64,000 nucleotides of DNA. Source: Martelella endophytica. GTDB taxonomy: Bacteria; Pseudomonadota; Alphaproteobacteria; Rhizobiales; Rhizobiaceae. Location of the stretch: NCBI RefSeq assembly GCF_000960975.1, contig NZ_CP010803.1, positions 1,515,944-1,579,943 on the forward strand, in the 5' to 3' direction. Below the pieces are notes generated by a model, which was not told the DNA's origin, searched no databases, and worked only from the letters and a program-made list of their open reading frames with translations. Position 1 is the first letter of the stretch, and every line of letters starts with the position of its first letter. Positions 1 to 9,155 of the stretch are shown piece by piece. The position numbers and the translations under genes are program-made.

Positions 1-745
1 AGGGGGAAGGGTCGTCGGCCTTGATGAGCCTTTCGAGCCGCAGCCACTCGATCGTGCGGGGGGCAAAGGCGAAGCGCTGGGCCGCCCCGGTCTTCGTCAG
101 CGGCAGGGTTTCCCTCGTTCCGTCACTGAAGGCAATGTCCGCCGCCGTCCACCAGGCGTCGTGGGGAAAGTCGGCGCGGGTGACGAGTGCGACGGCCCCG
201 ACGGTCACGGGTCGGCCGAAGGTCAGCGTGAAGGTCGCCTCCGGATCGGAGTTGATGCCCCAGCTGGTATAGGGCCAGAAGCCGTGATTGTCGTTGGCGC
301 TCTCGCCGTCAATGGCGTTGCGGGCGGCAAAGGCTGCCTCGCCACGGGTCTCGACGCTGGCCGAGGCGTGCGGAAACAGGGCCTGGTTCTCGTTGTGGTC
401 GAACGGGTTGAGGGCCAGGTTTCGGGTCGCCCCAATACTGTCGGGAAGCGCCGCGCAGGCTGCGAGGCGGTGTCGCTCGCCGGCAAAGGCGGTGGGCGCG
501 TAGACGGTCCTGGCGTCGCCTTGCGGCACGGGCAGACAGAACCGTCCCTCCTTCATGTAAAGCGTCGCCGGTGGCAGGGCATTGTCGAGGCTGAGCGTCA
601 GGAACGCGCCCGGCATATCGGTTTCGACGACGATGCTGTCGCCCGCTTCATAGGCCGCATCGAAGACCAGCGACAGGGCGTCGCGGCCTTGCTTGCGGGC
701 CCGGACCGCTCCGGTCTTGTCCAGAACCGAAAGGGCAATTTCCAT
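1..745 (-). CDS. Discoidin-like (F5/8 type C-like) carbohydrate-associated protein, partial
   Basis: The reading frame opens at an ATG at 745 and is still open at base 1, so at least 248 residues are present and the C-terminus lies outside the window. It starts 12 bases after the stop of the heparinase-type gene, so the two are surely co-transcribed. No signal peptide is visible. The second half (about residues 115-240) has the look of an F5/8 type C or related beta-sandwich: an 'NLALNPFDHNENQ' stretch, 'AIDGESANDNHGFW', then 'ATFTLTFGRPVTVGAVAL' and alternating hydrophobic strands. Such modules bind carbohydrate or sit next to glycan-active domains. A direct catalytic role is not evident. 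Family assignment is from pattern only and is moderate; the neighbour supports a role in handling an acidic polysaccharide. Confidence 0.7.
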   Translation of the reverse strand, partial: MEIALSVLDKTGAVRARKQGRDALSLVFDAAYEAGDSIVVETDMPGAFLTLSLDNALPPATLYMKEGRFCLPVPQGDARTVYAPTAFAGERHRLAACAALPDSIGATRNLALNPFDHNENQALFPHASASVETRGEAAFAARNAIDGESANDNHGFWPYTSWGINSDPEATFTLTFGRPVTVGAVALVTRADFPHDAWWTAADIAFSDGTRETLPLTKTGAAQRFAFAPRTIEWLRLERLIKADDPSP

Positions 746-757
746 CAGTGTCTCCCG

Positions 758-2542
758 TCAGTTAATCGTGAGCCTGAGCGTGTCGCCGCCCAGGGGGATG
801 AGAACGCGGTAAAGGGTGTCCGGCCATGCGGCCCGAAGGCGCGGGTCGGCAATCGGCGCGGCTTCCATGGTGAGTGGGCCTGCGCCGTCGATTGCGATGG
901 CGCCGGTGCCTTCGACCACGATGCGGTCTGGCTCCAGCGCCGGCATTTCGGCAAACATCAGCGACAGCGTCGCCGGCTTTTTGCCGGAGAAGCTGTCGGT
1001 GATTTCGATGCCCTTGCCCTTGATGAAGACGACGGCGCGACGGTAGGTTTCGACCTCCGCCTCGGCCGGATAGGCGCCGGCGAGCTCCATCGAGATCGAC
1101 GCTGCTTCCGGGGTGAGCGCAACGGCGACATCGCTTGCCGCAAAGGTCGCCCCATCCTTCTGCATCACGCCGCCGAAGGTCGGCAGGTTGTGCCAGGCTG
1201 ATTGCATGGTCCAGATTTCATAGCGTCGGGCAGAGAAGGTCTTGGCCGTATAGCTCTCGACGCCGACATCGACGACGAAGGGCTTGCCGTTCCTGTAGAG
1301 CGTGAAGCTGCCGGTATCGTTGTGGTTATGGCTGTCGCCATTGTCGCCGGCCTTCACCGCCAGCGCATACTGCCCGTCGCGGGCGACCATCAGTCCGATG
1401 CTCGGAAAGAAATGGTCGTCCGGGACGGGGCGCGGTCTGCCCTGGGAGGCGAGTTCGGCGGCGCTCATGGCGCCCTGCAGGCGGTAGAAAAGGTTGATCT
1501 CGTCCGGCTGATCGGGGGCGGGATCGGCGCGCCAGTCGGCGGCCGCGAAATCGGCGAGCAGATCGGAGCCGACCGCCTTGCCGAACAGATATTCGCGGGC
1601 GCCGCAGAAGCCGGCGCGAGCGGAGGAATCGGCGAAATTGAAATAGCGGTCGCCGGCAACATGCATGTAGGGAATGAACTCCGCGATGTTGCGAATCTTG
1701 TCTTCCTTCCACAGCGGCGCGAAGGCGTCCGGCGCCACATCCGCCAGGATATTCAAAGCGTTGAATAGGCAGAGGCCGGCGTGGCGATAGTAGAGCACGC
1801 CCTCCTCGCAGGCGCCGTCCTCGCCGTAATCCTTGAGGAAGCAATCGAGGCTGCCGGCGGCCTTTTCGACCACGGCGCGGCGGGTTTTGGCGTCGAAGGG
1901 GCGGAGGAAGACGGTGAGCAGCACATTCTGCGTGCACCAGGCCGTCCAGTTGTTCATCGGCTCGTCGCCATTGCCCATCCACCAGAAGTGTTCGGTGAGG
2001 TAGGGCGTGATGATGCGGTGGTGGATCTCGTCGTCGAGCCGTTCCGCGATCATCGGCGTGACCGCATTCATCCGGTCTTCGAAAAGGTAGAGAAGGGCTG
2101 CGAGTTGCGCACCGGTCTCGGCGGCGAAAAGGTCGACAACCGGGCGCTTCGGGTCCGGCAGCGGCAGCACCGGTGTGTCGCGGATATAGGTGTTGTGGGC
2201 GGGAAGCTGCCAGCCGCTCTCCTCGGCAAGCAGCAGCGCGCCGTCAATGATGCGGGTGATATAGCGGCCGTTGCCCTCGACGCACTCGCCGAGCGCCAGC
2301 GCATTCAGCATCCGGCGGCGCTGCATGTAGAGCGCCTCGAAGCCTACACGGTCGCCCCTTTTGGTAAAGGCGAGGTAGTCGGAAGCTGTCATCACGGGCC
2401 AGGTGGCAGGGCATTCCTGCACCCCCCTGGTCAGGCGCGCTGCAAAATCCGCCGGCAGCGACGTCCAGCGCTCGCGATCGCGCCATGGCGGCGTGAAGTC
2501 GCCGAGAGCAGCAGGCAGAGCCTTGAGACGCTCGCGAAACAT
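758..2542 (-). CDS. Heparinase II/III family protein (putative polysaccharide lyase)
   Basis: This 594-residue protein has the layout of heparinase II/III-like lyases: an N-terminal alpha/alpha toroid (about residues 60-340) followed by a beta-sandwich carrying the family hallmark 'SHNHNDTGSF' (His405, His407, Asp409). Family members cleave uronate-containing polysaccharides by beta-elimination and leave an unsaturated uronate at the new non-reducing end. The start at 2542 is chosen because AGGGAGGAG lies just upstream; an in-frame ATG 12 codons earlier has no such site. I see no signal peptide, so it may act on imported oligosaccharides in the cytoplasm. The divergent operon encodes an importer and a GH88 hydrolase that would remove exactly the unsaturated uronate. 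The polysaccharide itself cannot be named from sequence. Confidence 0.85.
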   Translation of the reverse strand: MFRERLKALPAALGDFTPPWRDRERWTSLPADFAARLTRGVQECPATWPVMTASDYLAFTKRGDRVGFEALYMQRRRMLNALALGECVEGNGRYITRIIDGALLLAEESGWQLPAHNTYIRDTPVLPLPDPKRPVVDLFAAETGAQLAALLYLFEDRMNAVTPMIAERLDDEIHHRIITPYLTEHFWWMGNGDEPMNNWTAWCTQNVLLTVFLRPFDAKTRRAVVEKAAGSLDCFLKDYGEDGACEEGVLYYRHAGLCLFNALNILADVAPDAFAPLWKEDKIRNIAEFIPYMHVAGDRYFNFADSSARAGFCGAREYLFGKAVGSDLLADFAAADWRADPAPDQPDEINLFYRLQGAMSAAELASQGRPRPVPDDHFFPSIGLMVARDGQYALAVKAGDNGDSHNHNDTGSFTLYRNGKPFVVDVGVESYTAKTFSARRYEIWTMQSAWHNLPTFGGVMQKDGATFAASDVAVALTPEAASISMELAGAYPAEAEVETYRRAVVFIKGKGIEITDSFSGKKPATLSLMFAEMPALEPDRIVVEGTGAIAIDGAGPLTMEAAPIADPRLRAAWPDTLYRVLIPLGGDTLRLTIN

Positions 2543-2579
2543 TTTCTCCTCCCTGACGCAACGCTTGTTGAAAAGCATA

Positions 2580-2593
2580 TGACAACGTTGCGA
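2580..2593. promoter_or_regulatory. Candidate LacI-type operator
   Basis: TGACAACGTTGCGA contains the perfect palindrome CAACGTTG with a central CG, the usual shape of LacI-family sites, and matches an ideal symmetric version at 12 of 14 positions. It lies 38 bases upstream of the heparinase start. This is a pattern match only. Confidence 0.35.
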
Positions 2594-2687
2594 CCATGCA
2601 GCAAATCACTGTGCTGAGCGGGGCTCTCGGTCGCAGTCGTGCTCGCCTGCAGCGCCAAAATCACTCCACTCGAGCCATCACCTAGCA

Positions 2688-2747
2688 TATATGTCGGATG
2701 AATTTTAGTGGAAAAAATACATTTTATGAGACTTGTATTATATGTCG
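2688..2747. promoter_or_regulatory. Paired direct repeats TATATGTCG
   Basis: Two exact 9-base copies (2688-2696 and 2739-2747) have starts 51 bases apart, close to five helical turns. They sit in an AT-rich stretch about 100 bases upstream of the permease start. Paired sites at this spacing suggest regulator binding, but no regulator can be named. Confidence 0.3.
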
Positions 2748-2848
2748 ACCGACGATAGGATGCCCAAAAATCGCGGAAGGTCTGCCTTTCCGTGGGTGAG
2801 CATTCCCGGGTTGTCGCCAAGGGCGGCCCGATGGACTGGGAGGATAAT

Positions 2849-3787
2849 GTGGCAGTGAGTAGCCTGGAGCTCGAAGGCAAGCCGAGGAAGAAGCGTCGCG
2901 TGCTGTCCAAAAGGCAGCAGAAGCTGCGCGCCAATCTCGTCGCCTATTCGTTCATCGCTCCCAATTTTCTCGGCTTCGCAGTGTTCACGCTGGGGCCCAT
3001 CATCTTCGCTTTCGCTCTTGCCTTCATGCATTGGGATGGCTCGAACCCGATCGAATTCGCCGGGCTCGACAATTTCTTCGAGCTGTTCCGGGATCGCCCC
3101 TTCCAGGCGGCGTTCTGGAACACCATCGTCTACACCCTGTTCTCCGTGCCGTTGACCATGGCCTGCTCGCTCGGGCTCGCCATGCTGCTGAACAAGAAGC
3201 TGTTCGGCCGCAATTTCTTCCGCGCGGCGATGTTCTTTCCCTATGTCGCCTCGCTGGTCGCGGCCGCGGTCGTCTGGAACATGCTGTTCAACCCGGAAAT
3301 GGGTCCGGTCAACATGATCCTCTACACCATGGGGGTCGATCCGAAGAACCTGCCTGGCTGGGCGGCCGACAAGGACTGGGCGATGGTCACCATCATCCTG
3401 TTCGGTATCTGGAAGCAGGCCGGTTATTTCATGGTCATCTATCTGGCGGGCCTTCAGGGTGTGAACCGCGAGCTCTATGAAGCCGCCGATCTCGATGGTG
3501 CCAATGCCTGGCAGAAATTCTGGAACGTGACGCTGCCGCAGCTCGCGCCCACCACCTTCTTCGTCTCGGTGATGCTGACGATCAACTCCTTCAAGGTGTT
3601 CGATCAGGTCTACATGATCACGCAAGGCGGTCCCGGAACCTCGACGCTGGTGCTGGTCTACCACATCTACAACGAGGCCTTCATCTCCTGGGATCTCGGT
3701 TATTCCAGCATGGTGGCGCTGGTTCTCTTCGTGCTGGTTCTGGCGGTCACGCTTGTCCAGTTCCGCTATTCGCGCAGCCTGGACTAA
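2849..3787 (+). CDS. Sugar ABC transporter permease (MalF/UgpA type)
   Basis: An inner-membrane permease of the carbohydrate uptake 1 (CUT1) class, about 312 residues with six predicted membrane segments. The conserved cytoplasmic EAA loop is visible as 'ELYEAADLDGANAWQKFW' followed by 'TLPQL'; it couples to the ATPase. It is expected to pair with the next gene product and with the ATPase at 5840 and binding protein at 7729 to import an oligosaccharide. Start choice is uncertain: I take the GTG at 2849 because GGGAGGA ends four bases before it, but a GTG at 2855, an ATG at 2831 and a GTG at 2792 are in frame. The charged N-terminus (PRKKRR) is typical for MalF-like subunits. Confidence 0.92.
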   Translation: MAVSSLELEGKPRKKRRVLSKRQQKLRANLVAYSFIAPNFLGFAVFTLGPIIFAFALAFMHWDGSNPIEFAGLDNFFELFRDRPFQAAFWNTIVYTLFSVPLTMACSLGLAMLLNKKLFGRNFFRAAMFFPYVASLVAAAVVWNMLFNPEMGPVNMILYTMGVDPKNLPGWAADKDWAMVTIILFGIWKQAGYFMVIYLAGLQGVNRELYEAADLDGANAWQKFWNVTLPQLAPTTFFVSVMLTINSFKVFDQVYMITQGGPGTSTLVLVYHIYNEAFISWDLGYSSMVALVLFVLVLAVTLVQFRYSRSLD

Positions 3788-3799
3788 GGGGAGGACGAC

Positions 3800-4636
3800 A
3801 TGCGTATTCTCGGCCGCAAGGTAAAGCCCGGCACCATCGCCACCTATGTCCTCGTCATCGCCCTGACGGTGATCATGCTGCTGCCCTTCGTATGGATGCT
3901 GTCGGCGTCGCTGAAGCTCAACCGCGAAGTGTTCGAATTCCCGATCCACTGGATCCCGCAACATCCGCGCTGGCAGAACTATGCCGATATCTGGACGAAG
4001 ATCCCGCTCGGCCTGTTCGTTTTCAATACCGCGAAGATCACGATCATGGTGACGCTGCTGCAGCTCTTCACCTCGTCGTTCGCGGCCTATGCCTTCGCCA
4101 AGCTTAAGTTCCCCTATCGCGACGTGCTGTTCCTCGGCTACATCGCCACCATCGCCATGCCCTGGCAGGTCTACATGGTGCCGCAGTTCATCCTGATGCG
4201 GGAATTCGGGCTCTATAACACCCATTGGGCGCTGATCGCGCTGCAGGCCTTCACCGCCTTCGGTGTGTTCCTGATGAAGCAGTTCTACATGTCGATCCCG
4301 GATGAACTGTGTGAGGCGGCGCGCGTCGACGGCATGAATGAATACCAGATCTGGTGGAAGATCATGCTGCCGCTGTCGAAGCCGGCGCTGTCGACGCTGA
4401 CGATCTTCACCTTCGTCTTCGCCTGGAACGACTTCCTCGGCCCGATGATCTATCTCACCAAGACCGACCTCAAGACGATCCAGATCGGCCTGCGCATGTT
4501 CATCAGCCAGTACTCGGCCGAATATGGCCTGATCATGGCCGCCTCGGTGGTCGCGATCATCCCTGTTCTGCTTGTCTTCCTTGCCCTGCAGCGTTTCTTC
4601 GTCGAAGGCGTTGCCAATGCCGGACTGAAAGGCTGA
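3800..4636 (+). CDS. Carbohydrate ABC transporter permease (MalG/UgpE type)
   Basis: The second CUT1 inner-membrane permease, 278 residues. The MalG-type EAA loop is seen as 'ELCEAARVDGMNEYQIWW' followed by 'KIMLPLSKPAL', and the C-terminus has the usual 'RFFVEGVANAGLKG' ending, which in this family reaches the ATPase interface. GGGGAGGAC precedes the ATG at 3800, 12 bases after the stop of the partner permease. It forms the heterodimeric channel with the upstream gene product. The substrate is inferred from neighbours to be an unsaturated uronate-containing oligosaccharide. Confidence 0.93.
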   Translation: MRILGRKVKPGTIATYVLVIALTVIMLLPFVWMLSASLKLNREVFEFPIHWIPQHPRWQNYADIWTKIPLGLFVFNTAKITIMVTLLQLFTSSFAAYAFAKLKFPYRDVLFLGYIATIAMPWQVYMVPQFILMREFGLYNTHWALIALQAFTAFGVFLMKQFYMSIPDELCEAARVDGMNEYQIWWKIMLPLSKPALSTLTIFTFVFAWNDFLGPMIYLTKTDLKTIQIGLRMFISQYSAEYGLIMAASVVAIIPVLLVFLALQRFFVEGVANAGLKG

Positions 4637-4641
4637 TCCCC

Positions 4642-5817
4642 ATGACCGTCCACGACACCAGTTTTCCCGTCGCGCCGATCACGGATGCCGAAGTCGGCGC
4701 CGCTATCGAAGTCGCCGTGGCGCAGGTGCGCCGCAACCTGCCGGACTTCACCTACCGCCAGCAGAACCATTCGAGCGTCGGCAATTTCTATCCGGCAATC
4801 GACAATGTGCAATGGACCTGCGGCTTCTGGCCGGGCGAGATCTGGCTCTCCTACGAGCTGACCGGCGACAAGGTCTTCCAGTATGCCGCGCAGATCCAGG
4901 TGCAGAGCTTTCTCCACCGCATCGAAAACCGCATCGAGACCGACCACCACGACATGGGCTTCCTCTATTCGCCGACCTGTGTCGCGGCCTGGAAGCTCGT
5001 CGGTGACGCGGACGGGCGTAAGGCTGCCATTCTTGCTGCCGATCAGCTTATTGCCCGTTTCCACGAGGTCGGTGGCTTCATCCAGGCCTGGGGTGCGATG
5101 GGGGCTCAGGAAAACTATCGCTACATCATCGATTGCCTCCTGAACCTGCCGCTGCTCTATTGGGCCAGCCGCGAGACCGGCGATGACAAATATCGCGATA
5201 TCGCCCGTATCCATGCGGCGACGACGCTTGCCAATTCCTTCCGCGAAGATGGCTCGACCTATCACACCTTCTTCATGGACCCGAAGACCGGCGGCCCGGT
5301 CAAGGGCGTGACCGTGCAGGGCTATCGCGATGATAGCGACTGGGCCCGCGGCCAGGCATGGTCGATCTACGGTCTGGCGCTCTCCTATCGCTACGACCCG
5401 AAGCCGGAATATGCGGCGATGTTCAAGCGCGCGCTCGACTTCTTCATGGCCCGCCTGCCGGCCGACATGGTTCCCTACTGGGACATGATCTTTTCCGATG
5501 GCGATGACGAACCGCGCGACAGCTCGTCCGCATCGATCGTCGCCTGCGGACTTCTGGAAATGGCCGAAATCGTCGGCGGCGAGGATGCGGAAAAATACCG
5601 CGACATCGCCCGACGGTTCGTGAAGAGCCTTGCCGAGAACTACGCCGTGAAGGATCCGGCCGTCGCCAACGGCCTCGTGCTGCACGGCACCTATTCGAAG
5701 AAGACGCCCTTTAACACCTGCACGCCGGAAGGCGTCGATGAATGCGTGTCATGGGGTGATTATTATTATCTGGAAGCGCTGACGCGGCTTTCGCGCAATT
5801 GGTCGTCCTACTGGTGA
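4642..5817 (+). CDS. Glycoside hydrolase family 88 protein (unsaturated glucuronyl/uronyl hydrolase)
   Basis: A 391-residue alpha6/alpha6-barrel enzyme that removes the 4,5-unsaturated uronate left at the non-reducing end by polysaccharide lyases, through hydration of the double bond. The GH88 signatures are clear: 'GFWPGEIWLSYELTGD' (about residues 61-76), 'HHDMGFLYS' with Asp104, and 'IIDCLLNLPLLYWAS' with Asp164; these aspartates match the two essential ones in characterised GH88 enzymes. No signal peptide is seen, so it is cytoplasmic and acts after import. It lies between the two permease genes and the ATPase gene, five bases after the MalG-type gene, which ties substrate and transporter together. 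A second GH88 gene (58397-59578) is a distant paralogue. Glucuronyl versus galacturonyl preference cannot be told. Confidence 0.93.
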   Translation: MTVHDTSFPVAPITDAEVGAAIEVAVAQVRRNLPDFTYRQQNHSSVGNFYPAIDNVQWTCGFWPGEIWLSYELTGDKVFQYAAQIQVQSFLHRIENRIETDHHDMGFLYSPTCVAAWKLVGDADGRKAAILAADQLIARFHEVGGFIQAWGAMGAQENYRYIIDCLLNLPLLYWASRETGDDKYRDIARIHAATTLANSFREDGSTYHTFFMDPKTGGPVKGVTVQGYRDDSDWARGQAWSIYGLALSYRYDPKPEYAAMFKRALDFFMARLPADMVPYWDMIFSDGDDEPRDSSSASIVACGLLEMAEIVGGEDAEKYRDIARRFVKSLAENYAVKDPAVANGLVLHGTYSKKTPFNTCTPEGVDECVSWGDYYYLEALTRLSRNWSSYW

Positions 5818-5839
5818 CGCGCCTCGGGAGGAATGGATA

Positions 5840-6949
<1,110 letters not shown>

Positions 6950-6986
6950 GGAAACAACGACCATCGGGCGCGGGAGGCGTCTTGAT

Positions 6987-7715
6987 ATGAACTGGCTGAC
7001 CAACTGGATGATGCGTGAGGGACCGGGCATTCCGAAGAATGCGCCGAAGAAGAAGGGGCTTGCCCTCTTCGCCTTCATTCTCGTCCGCGAGGCCTGGGAC
7101 CTGTTCAAGCTCAACCTGCTGATCCTGGTCTTCTCCATTCCCGTGATCACCGCGCCGGCGGCCCTTGTTGCCGGCATGAGTGTCACCCGGCTGATGATCG
7201 ATGACGAGAATGTCTGGCTCTGGCGCGATTTCCAGCGCGCCTTCCGCCGCCACTTCTGGGCGGCAACGCTCTGGGGGCTTGGCTTTGCCGTGGTGCTCGG
7301 GCTTTCGACCTATGCCGTCTACATCTACGGCCAGCTGGCGCGTCACGCCTTCCTCTATGTGATGCCGGTCGCCGTTGCCGTCTGCGTCATGACCTTCATT
7401 GCGATGACGGCGATCTGCCTGTTTTCGGCGATGGCCGGTTACGGGCTTTCGGGCGGGCGGCTGTTCAGAGTGGCGCTGCTTGCAGCACTCGCAAAGCCGC
7501 TGCCGGTGCTGGCGGGTCTCGCCTTCACGCTGGCGCTCTGGCTGCTGCATGTCGCCTTCTACCCGGTCACCGTCTTCATGCCGGTCATCTTCAACTTTTC
7601 CCTTGGCGCGCTGGCGATGGCCTTTGGCGCGCACAAGGCAACCGCTTTCGCTTTCGAACGTGCCGCCGGCCGTCCGGATTCGAAGATCCTGAGAACGGCG
7701 CAGATGCGCCCATAA
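6987..7715 (+). CDS. YesL-family (DUF624) membrane protein
   Basis: A 242-residue integral membrane protein with about five to six hydrophobic segments, starting after a GGGAGGC ribosome site. The N-terminus 'MNWLTNWMMREGPGIPKN', then 'FKLNLLILVFSIPVITAPAAL' split over the first helix and 'RDFQRAFRRHFWAATLWG', resembles the YesL/DUF624 family. YesL lies in rhamnogalacturonan-use clusters of Bacillus with a sugar ABC importer. Its biochemical function is not established. Its place here between the importer's ATPase and binding-protein genes argues for an accessory role in the same uptake system. No enzymatic motif is visible. Confidence 0.75.
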   Translation: MNWLTNWMMREGPGIPKNAPKKKGLALFAFILVREAWDLFKLNLLILVFSIPVITAPAALVAGMSVTRLMIDDENVWLWRDFQRAFRRHFWAATLWGLGFAVVLGLSTYAVYIYGQLARHAFLYVMPVAVAVCVMTFIAMTAICLFSAMAGYGLSGGRLFRVALLAALAKPLPVLAGLAFTLALWLLHVAFYPVTVFMPVIFNFSLGALAMAFGAHKATAFAFERAAGRPDSKILRTAQMRP

Positions 7716-7728
7716 CGGAGGAGTGAAC

Positions 7729-8982
7729 ATGAAATCTGCAATCAAACTCGCGCTTCTTGCGACTGTCGGTCTGATGCCGATCGCCGCCCACGCGGAAGAA
7801 ACCATCAACTGGGCGCTCTGGGACTGGGATAAGACCCCCTACTACCAGCCGCTCATCGAAGCCTTTGAAGCCAAGTATCCGGATATCAAGGTCGAGCATA
7901 CTGACCTTGGCTCGAACGACTATTCGACCATGTTGATGACCCAGCTGTCCGGCGGCGGTTCCGATCTCGATGTCGTCACCATCAAGGACACGCCCGGATA
8001 CGCCAACCTGATCAAGTCCAACACGCTGGTCGATCTTTCCCAGGATATTGCGGACAACGGCATCGACACGGCAGCCTATGGCGGTGTCGTGGAAGCCCTG
8101 ACCGTCGATGGCAAGGTCTATGCCATGCCGTTCCGTTCCGACATCTGGATCCTGTACTACAACAAGGACATCTTCGATGCGGCCGGCGTCGACTATCCGA
8201 CCAACGACATGACCTGGGACCAGTTCGCCGAAACCGCCGAGAAGATCACCTCGGGCTTCGGCGCCAACAAGAACTACGGTGCGCTGCTGCACACATGGCG
8301 TTCGGCGGTTGAAATGCCCTGCATCATGGACGGCGAGCATACGCTGATCGATGGCACCTATGAATTCCTGAAGCCGTGCTACGATCGCGCACTGAAGTTG
8401 CAGGAAGACGGCGCCATCCCGTCCTATGCCCAGCTCAAGACCTCGAATACCCATTATTCGGGTCCGTTCTTCAATGGTACCGTCGGCATGATGCCGATGG
8501 GGAGCTGGTTCGTCGCGACCCAGATCGACAAGCTGAAGTCGGGCGAGTCGCTGTCGAAGAACTGGGGTATCGCCAAGTACCCGCATATGGAAGGCGTCGA
8601 GCCCGGCACGACGGCTGCCACCATCACCGCGCTTTCCGTCGCCGCCAATTCGCAGCATCAGGATGCCGCGGAGAAGTTCGTAAACTTCGTCGCAGGTCCG
8701 GAAGGTGCCGCCATCGTTGCCCAGACCGGTTCGCTGCCGGCACTGAAGAACGATGACGTGATGGCGATCGTCACCGCCAAGGATGGCTTCCCGTCCGACG
8801 ACACCAGCAAGGAGGCGCTCATTTCGCCGAAATCCTATCTCGAACTGCCGGTTGACCTCAGGGCTGCCGACATCGAGGTCGTGCTCAACCGCGCCCACGA
8901 CGAGATCATGACCGACAATATCTCGGTCGAGGACGGTCTGAAGCAGATGGACGAAGGCGTTCAGCAGATCCTCAACAAGTAA
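7729..8982 (+). CDS. Extracellular sugar-binding protein (family 1 solute-binding protein)
   Basis: A 417-residue periplasmic binding protein of the CUT1 importer. It begins with a Sec signal peptide (MKSAIKLALLATVGLMPIAA, likely cleaved after 'AHA') and continues with the family 1 pattern: 'INWALWDWDKTPYYQPLIEA', 'LMTQLSGGGSDLDVV', a 'MPFRSDIWILYYNKDIF' stretch and 'NGTVGMMPMGSWF'. The start at 7729 is preferred over an in-frame GTG six bases upstream because GGAGGA ends six bases before the ATG. A perfect GC-rich hairpin (8997-9020) follows the stop, a common arrangement for keeping binding-protein transcripts abundant. The ligand is not known but should match the GH88 substrate. Confidence 0.92.
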   Translation: MKSAIKLALLATVGLMPIAAHAEETINWALWDWDKTPYYQPLIEAFEAKYPDIKVEHTDLGSNDYSTMLMTQLSGGGSDLDVVTIKDTPGYANLIKSNTLVDLSQDIADNGIDTAAYGGVVEALTVDGKVYAMPFRSDIWILYYNKDIFDAAGVDYPTNDMTWDQFAETAEKITSGFGANKNYGALLHTWRSAVEMPCIMDGEHTLIDGTYEFLKPCYDRALKLQEDGAIPSYAQLKTSNTHYSGPFFNGTVGMMPMGSWFVATQIDKLKSGESLSKNWGIAKYPHMEGVEPGTTAATITALSVAANSQHQDAAEKFVNFVAGPEGAAIVAQTGSLPALKNDDVMAIVTAKDGFPSDDTSKEALISPKSYLELPVDLRAADIEVVLNRAHDEIMTDNISVEDGLKQMDEGVQQILNK

Positions 8983-8996
8983 ACTTTTTAGCAAAT

Positions 8997-9020
8997 GCCC
9001 CGGCCCTTGCTGGCCGGGGC
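8997..9020 (+). terminator. GC-rich stem-loop after binding-protein gene
   Basis: GCCCCGGCC (8997-9005) pairs perfectly with GGCCGGGGC (9012-9020) around a six-base loop. No run of T follows, so it may act as a 3' stabiliser or partial terminator rather than a classical intrinsic terminator between the ABC operon and galK. Confidence 0.6.
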
Positions 9021-9155
9021 ACTCTCTGACTGTCGCTTAGGCGGCTTCTGCTCTTTGCCACGATGCAAAAAAATCGCTCCTTTTCTGCCAATCTTCCTTG
9101 ACCTCGAGAGGCTTTCGGCCTCACATGCGCGCGTCTTTCATGAGGAGGCGTTGAT

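Larger units (their letters stand above)
2543..2848. other. Divergent intergenic region between heparinase and sugar ABC operon
   Basis: This roughly 300-base AT-richer gap separates the divergent lyase and permease genes and should hold both promoters. It contains a LacI-operator-like site near the lyase (2580-2593) and two direct copies of TATATGTCG (2688-2696 and 2739-2747) whose starts are 51 bases apart. No coding sequence or stable hairpin is apparent. No regulator gene for this cluster lies in the window, so it is either to the left or elsewhere. Confidence 0.6.

Noticed and set aside
2738..4225. Minus-strand open frame across the sugar permease genes
   Set aside because: Translation is His/Asp/Arg/Gln-rich without domains, and the plus-strand permeases are clear.
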